This document shows, one piece after another, positions 24,692-33,219 of a stretch of 64,000 nt of DNA (the stretch's first letter is position 1; each line of letters begins with the position of its first letter). The DNA is taken from contig NZ_JAQQWS010000008.1 in assembly GCF_028610675.1 (NCBI RefSeq), positions 109,044 to 173,043 on the forward strand. The letters run 5' to 3'. Below the pieces are notes generated by a model. The model had not been told where the DNA came from, did not search any database, and saw nothing but the letters and a program-made list of their open reading frames with translations. Origin of the DNA: Alkalihalobacillus pseudalcaliphilus. GTDB lineage: Bacteria; Bacillota; Bacilli; Bacillales; Bacillaceae_D. Made by a program: the position numbers and the translations under genes.

Positions 24692-27340
24692 ATGTCAACA
24701 TTTCAAGATGTATGGTCAAAAGTAAGGCGTTACTTTTTTGGAGAGGATTCTGAAACTGATTCTGATTATTTAGCATCTCATCATAAGCATAAAAAGGAAG
24801 AACAATCGATACATACACGCGGAAGAACAGTTCAAGAACATGAAGGGCAAGCTCAATCAAAAATGACATACGAATATGCCAAGCCTGGTAAGTTTCGATT
24901 TCCTGTAATGGATGATCACTCTATAGCAAAGAGAACATCTGTACAGAAGGAAAAGGTGCACGCTCAAAATAATAGTGTCAAAGCCATTGATAAAAAATTT
25001 CCATCAAAAAAGACTGTTAACAGAACACAAACAAAAACGAATCAGAGTCGTAACGTTGAGTTAAGGGACGAACAAAAGCAATCATTATCTTCCAATCTTC
25101 AACCAACTTACGAGAATCGTTCTAATAAACATCCGGTGCAAGATAGTCATTCGAATAAGGATATTGAATCTCAACCTAAACAAAAATTCACGAATGCTAG
25201 TTTTAAACCATCTGTTGTCCCATCACCTATTTACGGTTATAAACCGTATAAAGTGAAAAAAAGCAAATGGGAAAATAATGGTCACATTTATGTGAAGTCA
25301 AACGATGATTCATTAGAGACAGATGGTGATGTCTTTTCTGAGGTGAATGAAGAACTAGCGGCAGCCGTAGCTGAGCCATTGCATAAAGAGCAAGTTGACC
25401 GTCAAACAGAAGAGATGGATAGGGATTCGTTCAAGAGTCAGGAAAGCCAAACGAATGATAATCACGTTTCGATTGAAGACGAACTTCCCTCTTTGCATTT
25501 ACAGGAAGTGCAAAGTTATGAAGAAGTGGAATCTCTTGAAACAATAGATGGTTTTTATAGTGAAACAGAAGTTGTCCTCCAAGAGTCAGAAGACCGTGTT
25601 ATGGACGATGACCTATCGGAACAAGAAGCTGTTTCAACTCCTGATCTAGTAAACGCTTATGCTGATCAAGCAGAAGAACGAGCCGTTGTTGAGGAAGTCA
25701 AACCTAGTGCTCCAGTTAAGAGTAAAGCAGTAGCAAAGCAGGGAATGAAGCATAGTACTACTCAAAATAATAAGGGTAAACCAACCTTACCTTTTAATGT
25801 GATGATGCTACCTTCAGACCGGAAGAAGTACGCCAAAAGTCAGGAGACGAAAGCTTTTACAGAGCGGGTATCAAAAGAAGAGCATAAGCAACATAATGGG
25901 CAAAAGCTTTTGAACGGGACTTATCAAAAACCAAGTATCCAATTATTAAAGTATCCATCTGTCGAGACAGAGGATGACTCCGATTGGTTAAAGGAACAGG
26001 CGGATACACTTGAAGAGACACTAACCAGCTTTAATGTCGATGCCAAAGTCGTGTTCATGACAAAGGGTCCATCCGTTACACGTTTTGAAATTCAGCCAGC
26101 ACGTGGTGTAAAAGTTACAAAGGTAACCAGTTTAACAGATGATATGAAACTAGCTTTAGCGGCAAAGGATATTCGAATTGAGGCTCCTATTCCTGGGAAA
26201 AATACAATAGGAATTGAAGTTCCCAATCGTCAATCTAAACCAGTCTTCTTAAGAGAAATCTTAAGGCGTAAAGAGTTCATCCAGCCAGACTCTCCTTTAA
26301 ATGTAGCTTTAGGTTTAGATATATCTGGGCAACCCATTGTGACGGATTTAAAAAAAATGCCACATGGAATGGTTGCAGGTGCTACAGGATCTGGAAAAAG
26401 TGTCTGTATAAATTCCATTTTAATCAGTTTGCTTTATAAGGCGAATCCTGATGAGGTTAAAATGATGCTAATTGACCCGAAAATGGTTGAATTAGCTCCT
26501 TACAATGGGTTACCACATTTAGTAACACCGGTCATTACAGATGCTAAGCAAGCTACACATGCCTTAAAATGGGTCGTAACGGAAATGGAAAGGCGTTATG
26601 AACTATTTAGTCAAAAAGGTGTGAGAGACATAGGTCGATATAATGAACGTTTCTCTGAAGCAGCAGATAAACCAGCACTTCCTTATATTTTGGTCGTCAT
26701 TGATGAATTGGCTGATTTAATGATGGTTTCGCCACAGGAAGTTGAGGACGCTATTTGCCGAATTGCACAAAAAGCTCGGGCATGCGGCATTCATTTATTA
26801 TTAGCGACACAACGACCCTCAGTTGATGTTATTACGGGGTTAATTAAAGCCAATATACCAACACGTGTTGCATTCTCGGTTTCGTCTCAAACCGATTCAC
26901 GAACAATTTTAGACATGTCAGGTGCAGAAAGACTGTTAGGAAGAGGCGATATGCTGTTTCATGAAAATGGCACACCTAAACCCATTCGTGTTCAAGGTAC
27001 TTTCGTTTCAGATGAAGAGATAGAGGATGTCATCGCTTTTGTGAAGAAGCAAAGAGAACCACATTATTTAATTGAAAATGGTCAATTAGAAAAATCAGCA
27101 TTGGCCGCTGTAGAACAAGATGATGAGTTATTTGAAGAAGTATGTTATTTTGTTGTCGAACAAGGGAATGCATCGGCTTCTAGCATTCAAAGAAGGTTTA
27201 GGGTTGGTTATAATCGGGCTGCCCGACTCGTAGACATGATGGAGGCGAAAGGTGTTGTTTCAGAAGCGATGGGAAGTAAGCCTCGACATGTTCTTGTCGA
27301 TGATTATGAATTAGAGGAATTACTAAGCTTCGGAGAATAA
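24692..27340 (+). CDS. sftA: DNA translocase SftA (FtsK/SpoIIIE family, soluble)
   Basis: An 882-residue protein. Unlike FtsK and SpoIIIE it has no membrane segments; residues 40-400 are a long, charged, low-complexity linker rich in Glu, Gln, Lys and Ser. The motor follows: an alpha domain from about 430, Walker A GATGSGKS at about 563-570, Walker B ILVVIDELADLMM, and LLLATQRPSVDVITG. The C-terminal gamma winged helix (GNASASSIQRRFRVGYNRAA) reads polar DNA sequences. This is the SftA/YtpS architecture: a cytosolic motor that clears chromosomal DNA from the closing septum. GGAGGGG precedes the ATG. It is followed by murC, as in B. subtilis. Confidence 0.93.
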   Translation: MSTFQDVWSKVRRYFFGEDSETDSDYLASHHKHKKEEQSIHTRGRTVQEHEGQAQSKMTYEYAKPGKFRFPVMDDHSIAKRTSVQKEKVHAQNNSVKAIDKKFPSKKTVNRTQTKTNQSRNVELRDEQKQSLSSNLQPTYENRSNKHPVQDSHSNKDIESQPKQKFTNASFKPSVVPSPIYGYKPYKVKKSKWENNGHIYVKSNDDSLETDGDVFSEVNEELAAAVAEPLHKEQVDRQTEEMDRDSFKSQESQTNDNHVSIEDELPSLHLQEVQSYEEVESLETIDGFYSETEVVLQESEDRVMDDDLSEQEAVSTPDLVNAYADQAEERAVVEEVKPSAPVKSKAVAKQGMKHSTTQNNKGKPTLPFNVMMLPSDRKKYAKSQETKAFTERVSKEEHKQHNGQKLLNGTYQKPSIQLLKYPSVETEDDSDWLKEQADTLEETLTSFNVDAKVVFMTKGPSVTRFEIQPARGVKVTKVTSLTDDMKLALAAKDIRIEAPIPGKNTIGIEVPNRQSKPVFLREILRRKEFIQPDSPLNVALGLDISGQPIVTDLKKMPHGMVAGATGSGKSVCINSILISLLYKANPDEVKMMLIDPKMVELAPYNGLPHLVTPVITDAKQATHALKWVVTEMERRYELFSQKGVRDIGRYNERFSEAADKPALPYILVVIDELADLMMVSPQEVEDAICRIAQKARACGIHLLLATQRPSVDVITGLIKANIPTRVAFSVSSQTDSRTILDMSGAERLLGRGDMLFHENGTPKPIRVQGTFVSDEEIEDVIAFVKKQREPHYLIENGQLEKSALAAVEQDDELFEEVCYFVVEQGNASASSIQRRFRVGYNRAARLVDMMEAKGVVSEAMGSKPRHVLVDDYELEELLSFGE

Positions 27341-27511
27341 GGCTATGAAAAGTTTAAAAAAGGGAATAGTAGGTAATAAGGGGAAAGTGACTTAGTGCGA
27401 TTTTTCAATACGATGAAGCTATAGGCACCAATCCTTCGATTACCGTATATAATAGAAATACAATCAAAAGAGGAAATACTAGCTAGTCTAGATCATCACA
27501 AAGTAGTTTGT

Positions 27512-27517
27512 TATAAT
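27512..27517 (+). promoter_or_regulatory. Candidate -10 element upstream of murC
   Basis: TATAAT preceded by TGT (extended -10) 77 bp before the murC ATG. The corresponding -35 (TAGATC at 27489-27494) is poor, so this is only a candidate. Confidence 0.35.
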
Positions 27518-27593
27518 GAATCGACAGCTTAACAATCAAAAATATCGATAAATTGGACATTTAGTTAAATGAGTTGATTTTGGAGGTCCATCT

Positions 27594-28898
27594 ATGAATA
27601 CGTATCATTTTATTGGAATAAAAGGGTCAGGCATGAGTGCACTAGCCCAAATTTTGCATGATATGAATCAACAAGTACAAGGTTCAGATGTTGAGAAGAA
27701 TTTCTTTACACAAGTGCCGTTAGAGAAAAAAGGAATACCTTTATTGCCGTTTAATCCTGAAAATATTCAAGGGGGACAGACGTTAATTGCTTCTGCGGCT
27801 TATGGACAAGATCACCCTGAAATAAAAAAAGCACATGAATTAGGGATGGATGTGAAGCCATATCCTAAATTTCTAGGAGATTTCATATCTAATTTTACAA
27901 GTATCGCTGTAACGGGTTCACATGGAAAAACATCAACGACCGGGTTATTATCACATGTACTTGGAGCAAGCAAGCCTACATCTTATTTAATTGGAGATGG
28001 TACGGGTAAAGGTAAGGAAGACTCCGAGTATTTTGTATTTGAAGCTTGTGAGTATCGCAGACATTTCTTGAACTACAAGCCCGATTATTGTATTATGACA
28101 AATATTGATTTTGATCATCCTGATTATTTTAAAAATGTTGAGGATGTTTTTACCGCCTTCCAGGAAATGGCGATGCAAGTCAATAAGGCGATTGTCGCTT
28201 GTGGAGATGATCGTTACTTACAGGAAATGCATGCGAATGTACCTGTTGTTTTTTACGGCTTTAATTCAGACAATGATTTTCAAGCACGTAATCTTGAAAG
28301 AACGGATGTAGGGATGCAATTTGATGTCTATGTTCGTAATAACCTGTATGGAACGTTTATTGTACCTGGATTTGGTGAGCATAATGTTCTAAACGCACTA
28401 GCAGTTATCGCCATCTGTCATTATGAAAACATTAGTGCAGATGTGGTGGAGCCTCATTTAAAAACGTTCGCAGGTGTGAAGAGACGCTTTACAGAAAAGG
28501 TGATAGGTCAACAAATTTTAATTGATGACTATGCCCATCATCCAACTGAAATAGCTGCTACGATTCAAGCGACCAAAAATAAGTATCCTGATAAACAAGT
28601 GATCGCTGTGTTCCAGCCTCATACGTTTACAAGAACTAAAACATTCTTAACAGAATTTGCTGAATCACTTTCGAAAGCCGATCAAGTGTACTTATGTGAT
28701 ATTTTCGGATCTGCTCGAGAAAATCAAGGGCAGCTTACCATTCATGATTTACAAGAAAAAATCCCAGGCGCAAAGTTGATTGATGATGGTGATATGAGTG
28801 TATTACGCTCCTATAATCAAGGCGTCGTCTTATTTATGGGTGCTGGTGATATTCAAAAATATCAGCAAGCCTATGAAGAATTATTAACAGCACATTGA
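27594..28898 (+). CDS. murC: UDP-N-acetylmuramate--L-alanine ligase
   Basis: A 434-residue Mur ligase. The N-terminal FIGIKGSGMSALAQIL binds UDP-MurNAc, GSHGKTSTTG (about residue 108) is the ATP P-loop, and the C-terminal domain contains DDYAHHPTEI, a MurC signature. It adds the first amino acid, L-Ala, to UDP-MurNAc in the cytosol, committing it to peptidoglycan. The TTGGAGG site supports the ATG. Its location between sftA and ytxG is as in B. subtilis. A 12-bp-stem terminator follows. Confidence 0.96.
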   Translation: MNTYHFIGIKGSGMSALAQILHDMNQQVQGSDVEKNFFTQVPLEKKGIPLLPFNPENIQGGQTLIASAAYGQDHPEIKKAHELGMDVKPYPKFLGDFISNFTSIAVTGSHGKTSTTGLLSHVLGASKPTSYLIGDGTGKGKEDSEYFVFEACEYRRHFLNYKPDYCIMTNIDFDHPDYFKNVEDVFTAFQEMAMQVNKAIVACGDDRYLQEMHANVPVVFYGFNSDNDFQARNLERTDVGMQFDVYVRNNLYGTFIVPGFGEHNVLNALAVIAICHYENISADVVEPHLKTFAGVKRRFTEKVIGQQILIDDYAHHPTEIAATIQATKNKYPDKQVIAVFQPHTFTRTKTFLTEFAESLSKADQVYLCDIFGSARENQGQLTIHDLQEKIPGAKLIDDGDMSVLRSYNQGVVLFMGAGDIQKYQQAYEELLTAH

Positions 28899-28910
28899 TT
28901 GACAATACGT

Positions 28911-28955
28911 AAAGCGTAACGTCCAGGAGACCACTCCTACGTTACGCTTTATTTA
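28911..28955 (+). terminator. Terminator after murC
   Basis: A perfect 12-bp stem, AAAGCGTAACGT / ACGTTACGCTTT, with a 16-nt loop; the T-run is short. Confidence 0.85.
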
Positions 28956-29155
28956 GATCCTATGTATACTTAACAATTTAACGACCAGAAAAAAACCAGT
29001 TGAGTTGTATAAAATATGCGGATAGCTATTCGTCACTATTAAAAAACATACTCCGTATCCTATGAGTTACCTACAGTCCTTAACTGGTGACTTTTCATTC
29101 AAATAAATTTTAGTTATTGTTGTATGAGTGATTATTTGTACTTGATGTTAGCACA
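28956..29155. other. AT-rich intergenic DNA without a recognisable gene
   Basis: Nothing beyond short AT-rich sequence is visible here. It leads into a dispersed repeat at 29156. Confidence 0.4.
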
Positions 29156-29320
29156 TACCCAACGGGCGAGTCATGTGGAGACTGCCGTGGGGCGTAGTGG
29201 CAGGGCAGAAATCCAGCGGCGTAGCCGATTAGCTCAGCGCACGTGATTGTCGCAGAGCATGATTTTCGGTAGCGACGAGCAGACCTCCACATATCTCCCT
29301 CCGTACACTTTCATACAAAA
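29156..29320. repeat. Dispersed structured repeat, long copy C
   Basis: A roughly 165-bp element starting ACCCAACGGGCGA and ending CTTTCATACAAAAC. Arms TGTGGAG (29174-29180) and CTCCACA (29285-29291) can close the element. An inner hairpin CGGC-GTA-GCCG lies at 29217-29227. It carries the shared GAGCATGATTTTCGGTAGCG block. Copy D at 57136-57318 has the same layout, with a different but still paired inner stem. Confidence 0.75.
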
Positions 29321-29356
29321 CCCACATGGCGAAGTCTGATTCACTTCGCCACCAAC

Positions 29357-29511
29357 ATCAAAATACGTAGCAATGAATCCGAGAGAACTGGCCGCCAATG
29401 CGGAGCAAATCAAAATACGTGGCAATGAAGCCGAAAAAAGAGAGGTCAATGCGGAGTAAATCGATATACGAAGCAATGAAGCTGGAAAAAGGACTGCCAA
29501 TGCGACGTGAA
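29357..29511. repeat. Imperfect tandem repeat, three units of 52/51 bp
   Basis: Units start at 29357, 29409 and 29460 with ATCAAAATACGT-like DNA and share GCAATGAA(G/T)CC and CCAATGCG. They follow dispersed repeat C by 37 bp. Minus-strand frames through them would encode repeating peptides (such as FIATYFD and LLRI), but there is no ribosome-binding site and no sign that they are translated. Confidence 0.8.
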
Positions 29512-29811
29512 TGAAAAAGAGAGCACATCGCCTTTAGGATAACTTTCATACATAAATAAATCGTCGCTTAATTTTACATAAAATTGGGTTCGGTTATGAA
29601 ATCTACATCCAATTGTGGTAGTATGGTGTATATAAATATTTTCCATAAGATTCATGTTAAGTTTGTAAAAAAATACTCAATTTTAAAGAAGGAATTACAT
29701 TGCCTTAAAGCGAATTAAATTTTTATGATTTACCAAATGATAATCCTCAAATTTGGAAGTTTATTTTATTCAATCTAAGGGAATGACATTAATATGTAAG
29801 GAGGTGGAAGC

Positions 29812-30240
29812 TTGATCGAATTAGTATACATAAGTGCCCTAATTGTAGCAGTTGCTTTTGCAATTTTGGTCATTTATCTCATTAAAACGCTAAAATCTGC
29901 TAATCAAACTTTAGAGCATGTTGCGACGACCATTGCAAGTGTAGAAAAACAAATGAATGGAGTAACATCCGAAACAGAAAAGCTCTTGCAAAGAACGAAT
30001 CAATTAGCAGACGATATTCAGCAAAAATCAGAATCATTAGACCCAGTATTTGCTTCCGTCAAAGAATTAGGTCAATCCTTTCAACAAGTTAATCAGTCAA
30101 TTAAGCACGTGTCCCATACGATCACAACGAAAACAAATCAACAATCTGAGCAAATAGCTCAAGTGGTACAATGGGGACAGGTTGCTATTGATTTTTATGA
30201 AAAATTTAAAGCAAGAAAAAAAGAAAAAGAGCAAATCTAA
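29812..30240 (+). CDS. ytxG: DUF948 membrane-anchored protein YtxG
   Basis: A 142-residue protein with one N-terminal membrane segment (ISALIVAVAFAILVIYLI) followed by a long coiled-coil-like helix. This is the DUF948 pattern of B. subtilis YtxG, a general-stress protein. It begins with TTG at 29812, well placed after AAGGAGGTGG. The ytxH gene follows after 13 bp, so the two form an operon. The third gene of the B. subtilis operon, ytxJ, is not present here; the next gene is the oppositely oriented FtsA-like gene. Confidence 0.88.
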   Translation: MIELVYISALIVAVAFAILVIYLIKTLKSANQTLEHVATTIASVEKQMNGVTSETEKLLQRTNQLADDIQQKSESLDPVFASVKELGQSFQQVNQSIKHVSHTITTKTNQQSEQIAQVVQWGQVAIDFYEKFKARKKEKEQI

Positions 30241-30253
30241 GGAGGAATAAGAA

Positions 30254-30700
30254 ATGGCAGAAATGAATACGAAAGACTTTTTAATTGGCTCATTAATAGG
30301 TGGAATCGTAGGGGCTTCCGCAGCACTTTTATTGGCTCCAAAATCAGGTAAAGAATTACGTCAGGATATTTCAGAGCAAGCTCACCTTGCTAAGGAAAAG
30401 ACGAATGAATTTGCTACAAATGCTTATGAAAAAGGGAATGATTGGGCTAAATACGCGAAGGAAAGATCGAGCGAAATAGCTAACACGGTATCTGAACAGT
30501 CTTCTCAAGTTGTAGATAAAGTTAAAGATGTCGCGTCTAGTGTGCGTAAAGAAGCAGATGCAGTTAAAGATGATGTAAAAGATCTAGCAAGTGATTTAGC
30601 CGACGAAATCGAATCAGCAGAAGGCGAAATTTCTGAAAAAGTAAAAAAAGAAGTAGCTGATATTCAATCTAAAATTGAAGAAGTTGAAAAAAGTAAATAA
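30254..30700 (+). CDS. ytxH: YtxH-like general stress protein
   Basis: A 148-residue protein with an N-terminal Gly/Ala-rich hydrophobic segment (FLIGSLIGGIVGASAALLLAP) followed by KSGKELRQDI, the YtxH signature. A long Lys/Glu-rich helical tail has heptad-like repeats of the apolipoprotein or LEA kind (EKGNDWAKYAKERSSEIANT). The B. subtilis homologue is induced by general stress through SigB; I could not identify a SigB promoter here. AAGGAGG precedes the ATG. It ends in a bidirectional terminator. Confidence 0.88.
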   Translation: MAEMNTKDFLIGSLIGGIVGASAALLLAPKSGKELRQDISEQAHLAKEKTNEFATNAYEKGNDWAKYAKERSSEIANTVSEQSSQVVDKVKDVASSVRKEADAVKDDVKDLASDLADEIESAEGEISEKVKKEVADIQSKIEEVEKSK

Positions 30701-30743
30701 ATCGTATGAAGAGGTGGGTGGGGAAATTCCCCATCTCTAATAG

Positions 30744-30778
30744 GAAAAGCCGGTGAGAGTCTCTCACCGGCTTTTAAA
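30744..30778. terminator. Bidirectional terminator between ytxH and the FtsA-like gene
   Basis: AAAAGCCGGTGAGAG / CTCTCACCGGCTTTT pairing with a very short loop. A very similar AAGCCGGTGA / TCACCGGCT hairpin ends the window after ezrA. Confidence 0.9.
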
Positions 30779-30789
30779 TGTATTCTTAT

Positions 30790-32943
30790 TTAAGTGATAG
30801 TCAGGCTTATCTCATCACCTTCATAGACGGTTTCGGCAAAGCCAGTTTCGATCCCATTTTTACGTATTTCTATTTTACGGTTTTGCATTGGTGCGGTATC
30901 TATGTCAATAACGGCAAAGATATCTTGTAAAATAAAAGGTGTATCAGGTATTTCTTGCAGTGTTAAGTCATCATTGGGATATAGGAGCGAGGTTGCCTCA
31001 AGTTTTTCATTGCCTCTGAAAAATTGGTTTATATCCTTCGTGAGGACCGTTTTTTGTCCATTGAAATAAAGTGTCAGTTGTTTCTTTACGTCTACGTTTA
31101 AATGTTGGCAAACATTCGCTAAAGTCCATGTTACTTCATGTAAATCTTTTGGAATCATTAAGTGATCAAATGCTTTAACAGGCGTGTATAAATCTGCTAA
31201 TTGGCCATTACAACGTAGTTCATAACCATGATAGAGCAGACGGTGGCTTTTACCATTTATTTTAATTTGAAGCTTCTCAAAAAAGTGCGGCTCCATATTT
31301 AGTGCTTGTAAAATGTCCGCTATTGTTTTGGGGTACGTAATAGAAATGGAATCACCATCTTGTAAAACATAATGAGCAGGTAATACTTGGTTATGTAAAG
31401 TAAATGCACCTGGTATGTTAACTTTCTCCCCATTAACTAGTAGAGGGTAGTTAGGCGTTCCACCATACATTTCCTCGATCGTAACGACTGCTTTTTTCCC
31501 GTCGTTTCCTCGCTTAACTACGATCTTATCATTAGCATAAATCGGGTCTTGTAAAGTTGTGATGTGATTATTCTTCATTAAGGTCGGTATTTCGCCAAGC
31601 TCACCAGGAATTGTCATCTTCTTATGGTCAATGGTAATAAATTGAGCAAGACCAGGTTTTCCATAAAGTTTAGAGATCTCTACTCCTGCTGATAAGAGAG
31701 CATCACCAACGGTTAAGTGTTTGATATCAAAGAGACGAAGCTTTTGTTCATTAACGCTTACACTTAGATATTCAATTGGATTTTCTTTTGCTGCAATCGC
31801 AATACCTATTGGTGTCACAAGCTCTGGACCTATATTTGCTGGAAGATGATCGCGATCGAGCTTCTGTATAGCGTCTATGCCACGAATGGCGACTCGATTC
31901 CTGGGAAGTCTCAGTTGGTCAGCTACATGTGTCGTCAATTCAGGCGTTAAACTACCACCTCCGACAAGCATAACTGCTTTGGGCGGCCTTCCATTTAGTT
32001 CAAGAATTTCATCACTTATCTTTTTAGCCAATTGACGAATGGGTGAGCGAATTGCTTGAATAATTTCATCTGCTTTATATTGAGTCTCAAAACCTAAAAT
32101 ATCATGTATAGAAATCGGTTCATTTGAACGGATCTGCCTTTTAACTGTCTCGGCTTCTTGGAAGTCTAATAAGAAATGATCACTAATGGCTTCAGTAATT
32201 TCATCGCCTGCACAAGGGACCATCCCATAAGCAACGACTGTATTTTCATCCGTGATGGCAATATCAGAAGTACCAGCACCAATATCTACTAAAGCGACGT
32301 TTAATCGGCGCATGGAAGATGGAATTAAGACATTAATCGCAGCAATTGGCTCTAAGGTTAGAGCTTCTAGCTCCAGTTCTGCACGTGATAAAGCTTGTAT
32401 GAGTGATTCCACGACAATTTTGGGTAAGAAGGTGGCGATCACTTCAACAGTTGCTTCGGCACCATTTTGATCAATTAAACTGCCAATAACTTCTCCGTCG
32501 ATTTGATAATGAATGACGGAATAGCCGACACAAAAATAATGAAGCGAGTCTTCTTTTTCTTCTATTCTTGCCAGCTCAAATTGTGCTTTTTGAACAGCAC
32601 TTAATTCCATGTGCATGACATCTTCTTGTGTGAGCATTTGTTTTCCGGTTAATTCGTAAGAATAGGTGGCTCTTTTCGTTTTTAATGAACGTCCTGCAGC
32701 TGCAACGCAAACCCTTTCAAGTGTACCGTGTCGCTCCTCTAGTTTTTCTTTTACCTGTTGTATAACGGTTGCAACCGCAGGTATATCGTGAATTTGGCCA
32801 TCAAGCATAGAGCGCTCTTTATGTTCAATTATTTCCATATTAATTAGTTGGAATTGCTCATCTTTTGGTTGTAATAATAAACCAACCACAGACCTTGTAC
32901 CGATGTCGAGAGCAAATAACGGTGACTGCTTTCTCTCATCCAT
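30790..32943 (-). CDS. FtsA/PilM-like actin-fold ATPase with a long C-terminal extension
   Basis: A 717-residue protein. The first 370 or so residues form an FtsA/PilM-type actin fold: phosphate-1 FALDIGTRSVVGLLL, an FtsA-type insert (VCVAAAGRSLKTKRATY), phosphate-2 VALVDIGAGTSDIAI and adenosine motif AVMLVGGGSLTPEL. True FtsA is about 420-440 residues and ends in a membrane-targeting helix. Here a further 340 residues follow, looking like several repeated small beta domains (LLVNGEKVNIP, IKINGKSHRL, LYFNGQKTVL, IEIRKNGIET), some ending in a GD(S/E)IS(I/L)T motif. It is conserved in some Bacilli as I recall, but its role is not established; scaffolding of envelope or division machinery is an inference. 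It converges on ytxGH. Confidence 0.75.
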   Translation of the reverse strand: MDERKQSPLFALDIGTRSVVGLLLQPKDEQFQLINMEIIEHKERSMLDGQIHDIPAVATVIQQVKEKLEERHGTLERVCVAAAGRSLKTKRATYSYELTGKQMLTQEDVMHMELSAVQKAQFELARIEEKEDSLHYFCVGYSVIHYQIDGEVIGSLIDQNGAEATVEVIATFLPKIVVESLIQALSRAELELEALTLEPIAAINVLIPSSMRRLNVALVDIGAGTSDIAITDENTVVAYGMVPCAGDEITEAISDHFLLDFQEAETVKRQIRSNEPISIHDILGFETQYKADEIIQAIRSPIRQLAKKISDEILELNGRPPKAVMLVGGGSLTPELTTHVADQLRLPRNRVAIRGIDAIQKLDRDHLPANIGPELVTPIGIAIAAKENPIEYLSVSVNEQKLRLFDIKHLTVGDALLSAGVEISKLYGKPGLAQFITIDHKKMTIPGELGEIPTLMKNNHITTLQDPIYANDKIVVKRGNDGKKAVVTIEEMYGGTPNYPLLVNGEKVNIPGAFTLHNQVLPAHYVLQDGDSISITYPKTIADILQALNMEPHFFEKLQIKINGKSHRLLYHGYELRCNGQLADLYTPVKAFDHLMIPKDLHEVTWTLANVCQHLNVDVKKQLTLYFNGQKTVLTKDINQFFRGNEKLEATSLLYPNDDLTLQEIPDTPFILQDIFAVIDIDTAPMQNRKIEIRKNGIETGFAETVYEGDEISLTIT

Positions 32944-33145
32944 ATGTCATCATGTCTCCTCTATAATTAGTCTTGCTATTATTTTACTAGATGAAGCTGG
33001 TATTGTGTGAAAAATTTGTTTTCGAGAAAAGATAAAATCAATTGATTTTTTTTAAAGTAAACTTTATACTGTTTAGAAATTGAAAGGTCATTTGATAAAA
33101 GTTCACTTTAGCACTTAAAAGCGTTTAATTAATAAAGAAAAAGTA

Positions 33146-33174
33146 GTGACAATGTTCTGCAAATGATCTATAAT
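33146..33174 (+). promoter_or_regulatory. Promoter of the DAHP synthase gene
   Basis: GTGACA at 33146-33151, a 17-bp spacer and a perfect TATAAT at 33169-33174, 45 bp before the ATG. This is a good SigA match. Confidence 0.65.
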
Positions 33175-33219
33175 GACCGTAATCATAAATAAAGTAGTTG
33201 AGATGAGGGAGTGGAGAGT

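Noticed and set aside
29357..29511. Possible CRISPR array
   Set aside because: Only three units, period 51-52 bp with divergence throughout the unit, no unique spacers, and no cas genes in the window.
29234..29655. Overlapping minus-strand frames of 63-88 codons
   Set aside because: They run through the dispersed and tandem repeats, have no ribosome-binding site, and their peptide repeats follow directly from the DNA repeat.
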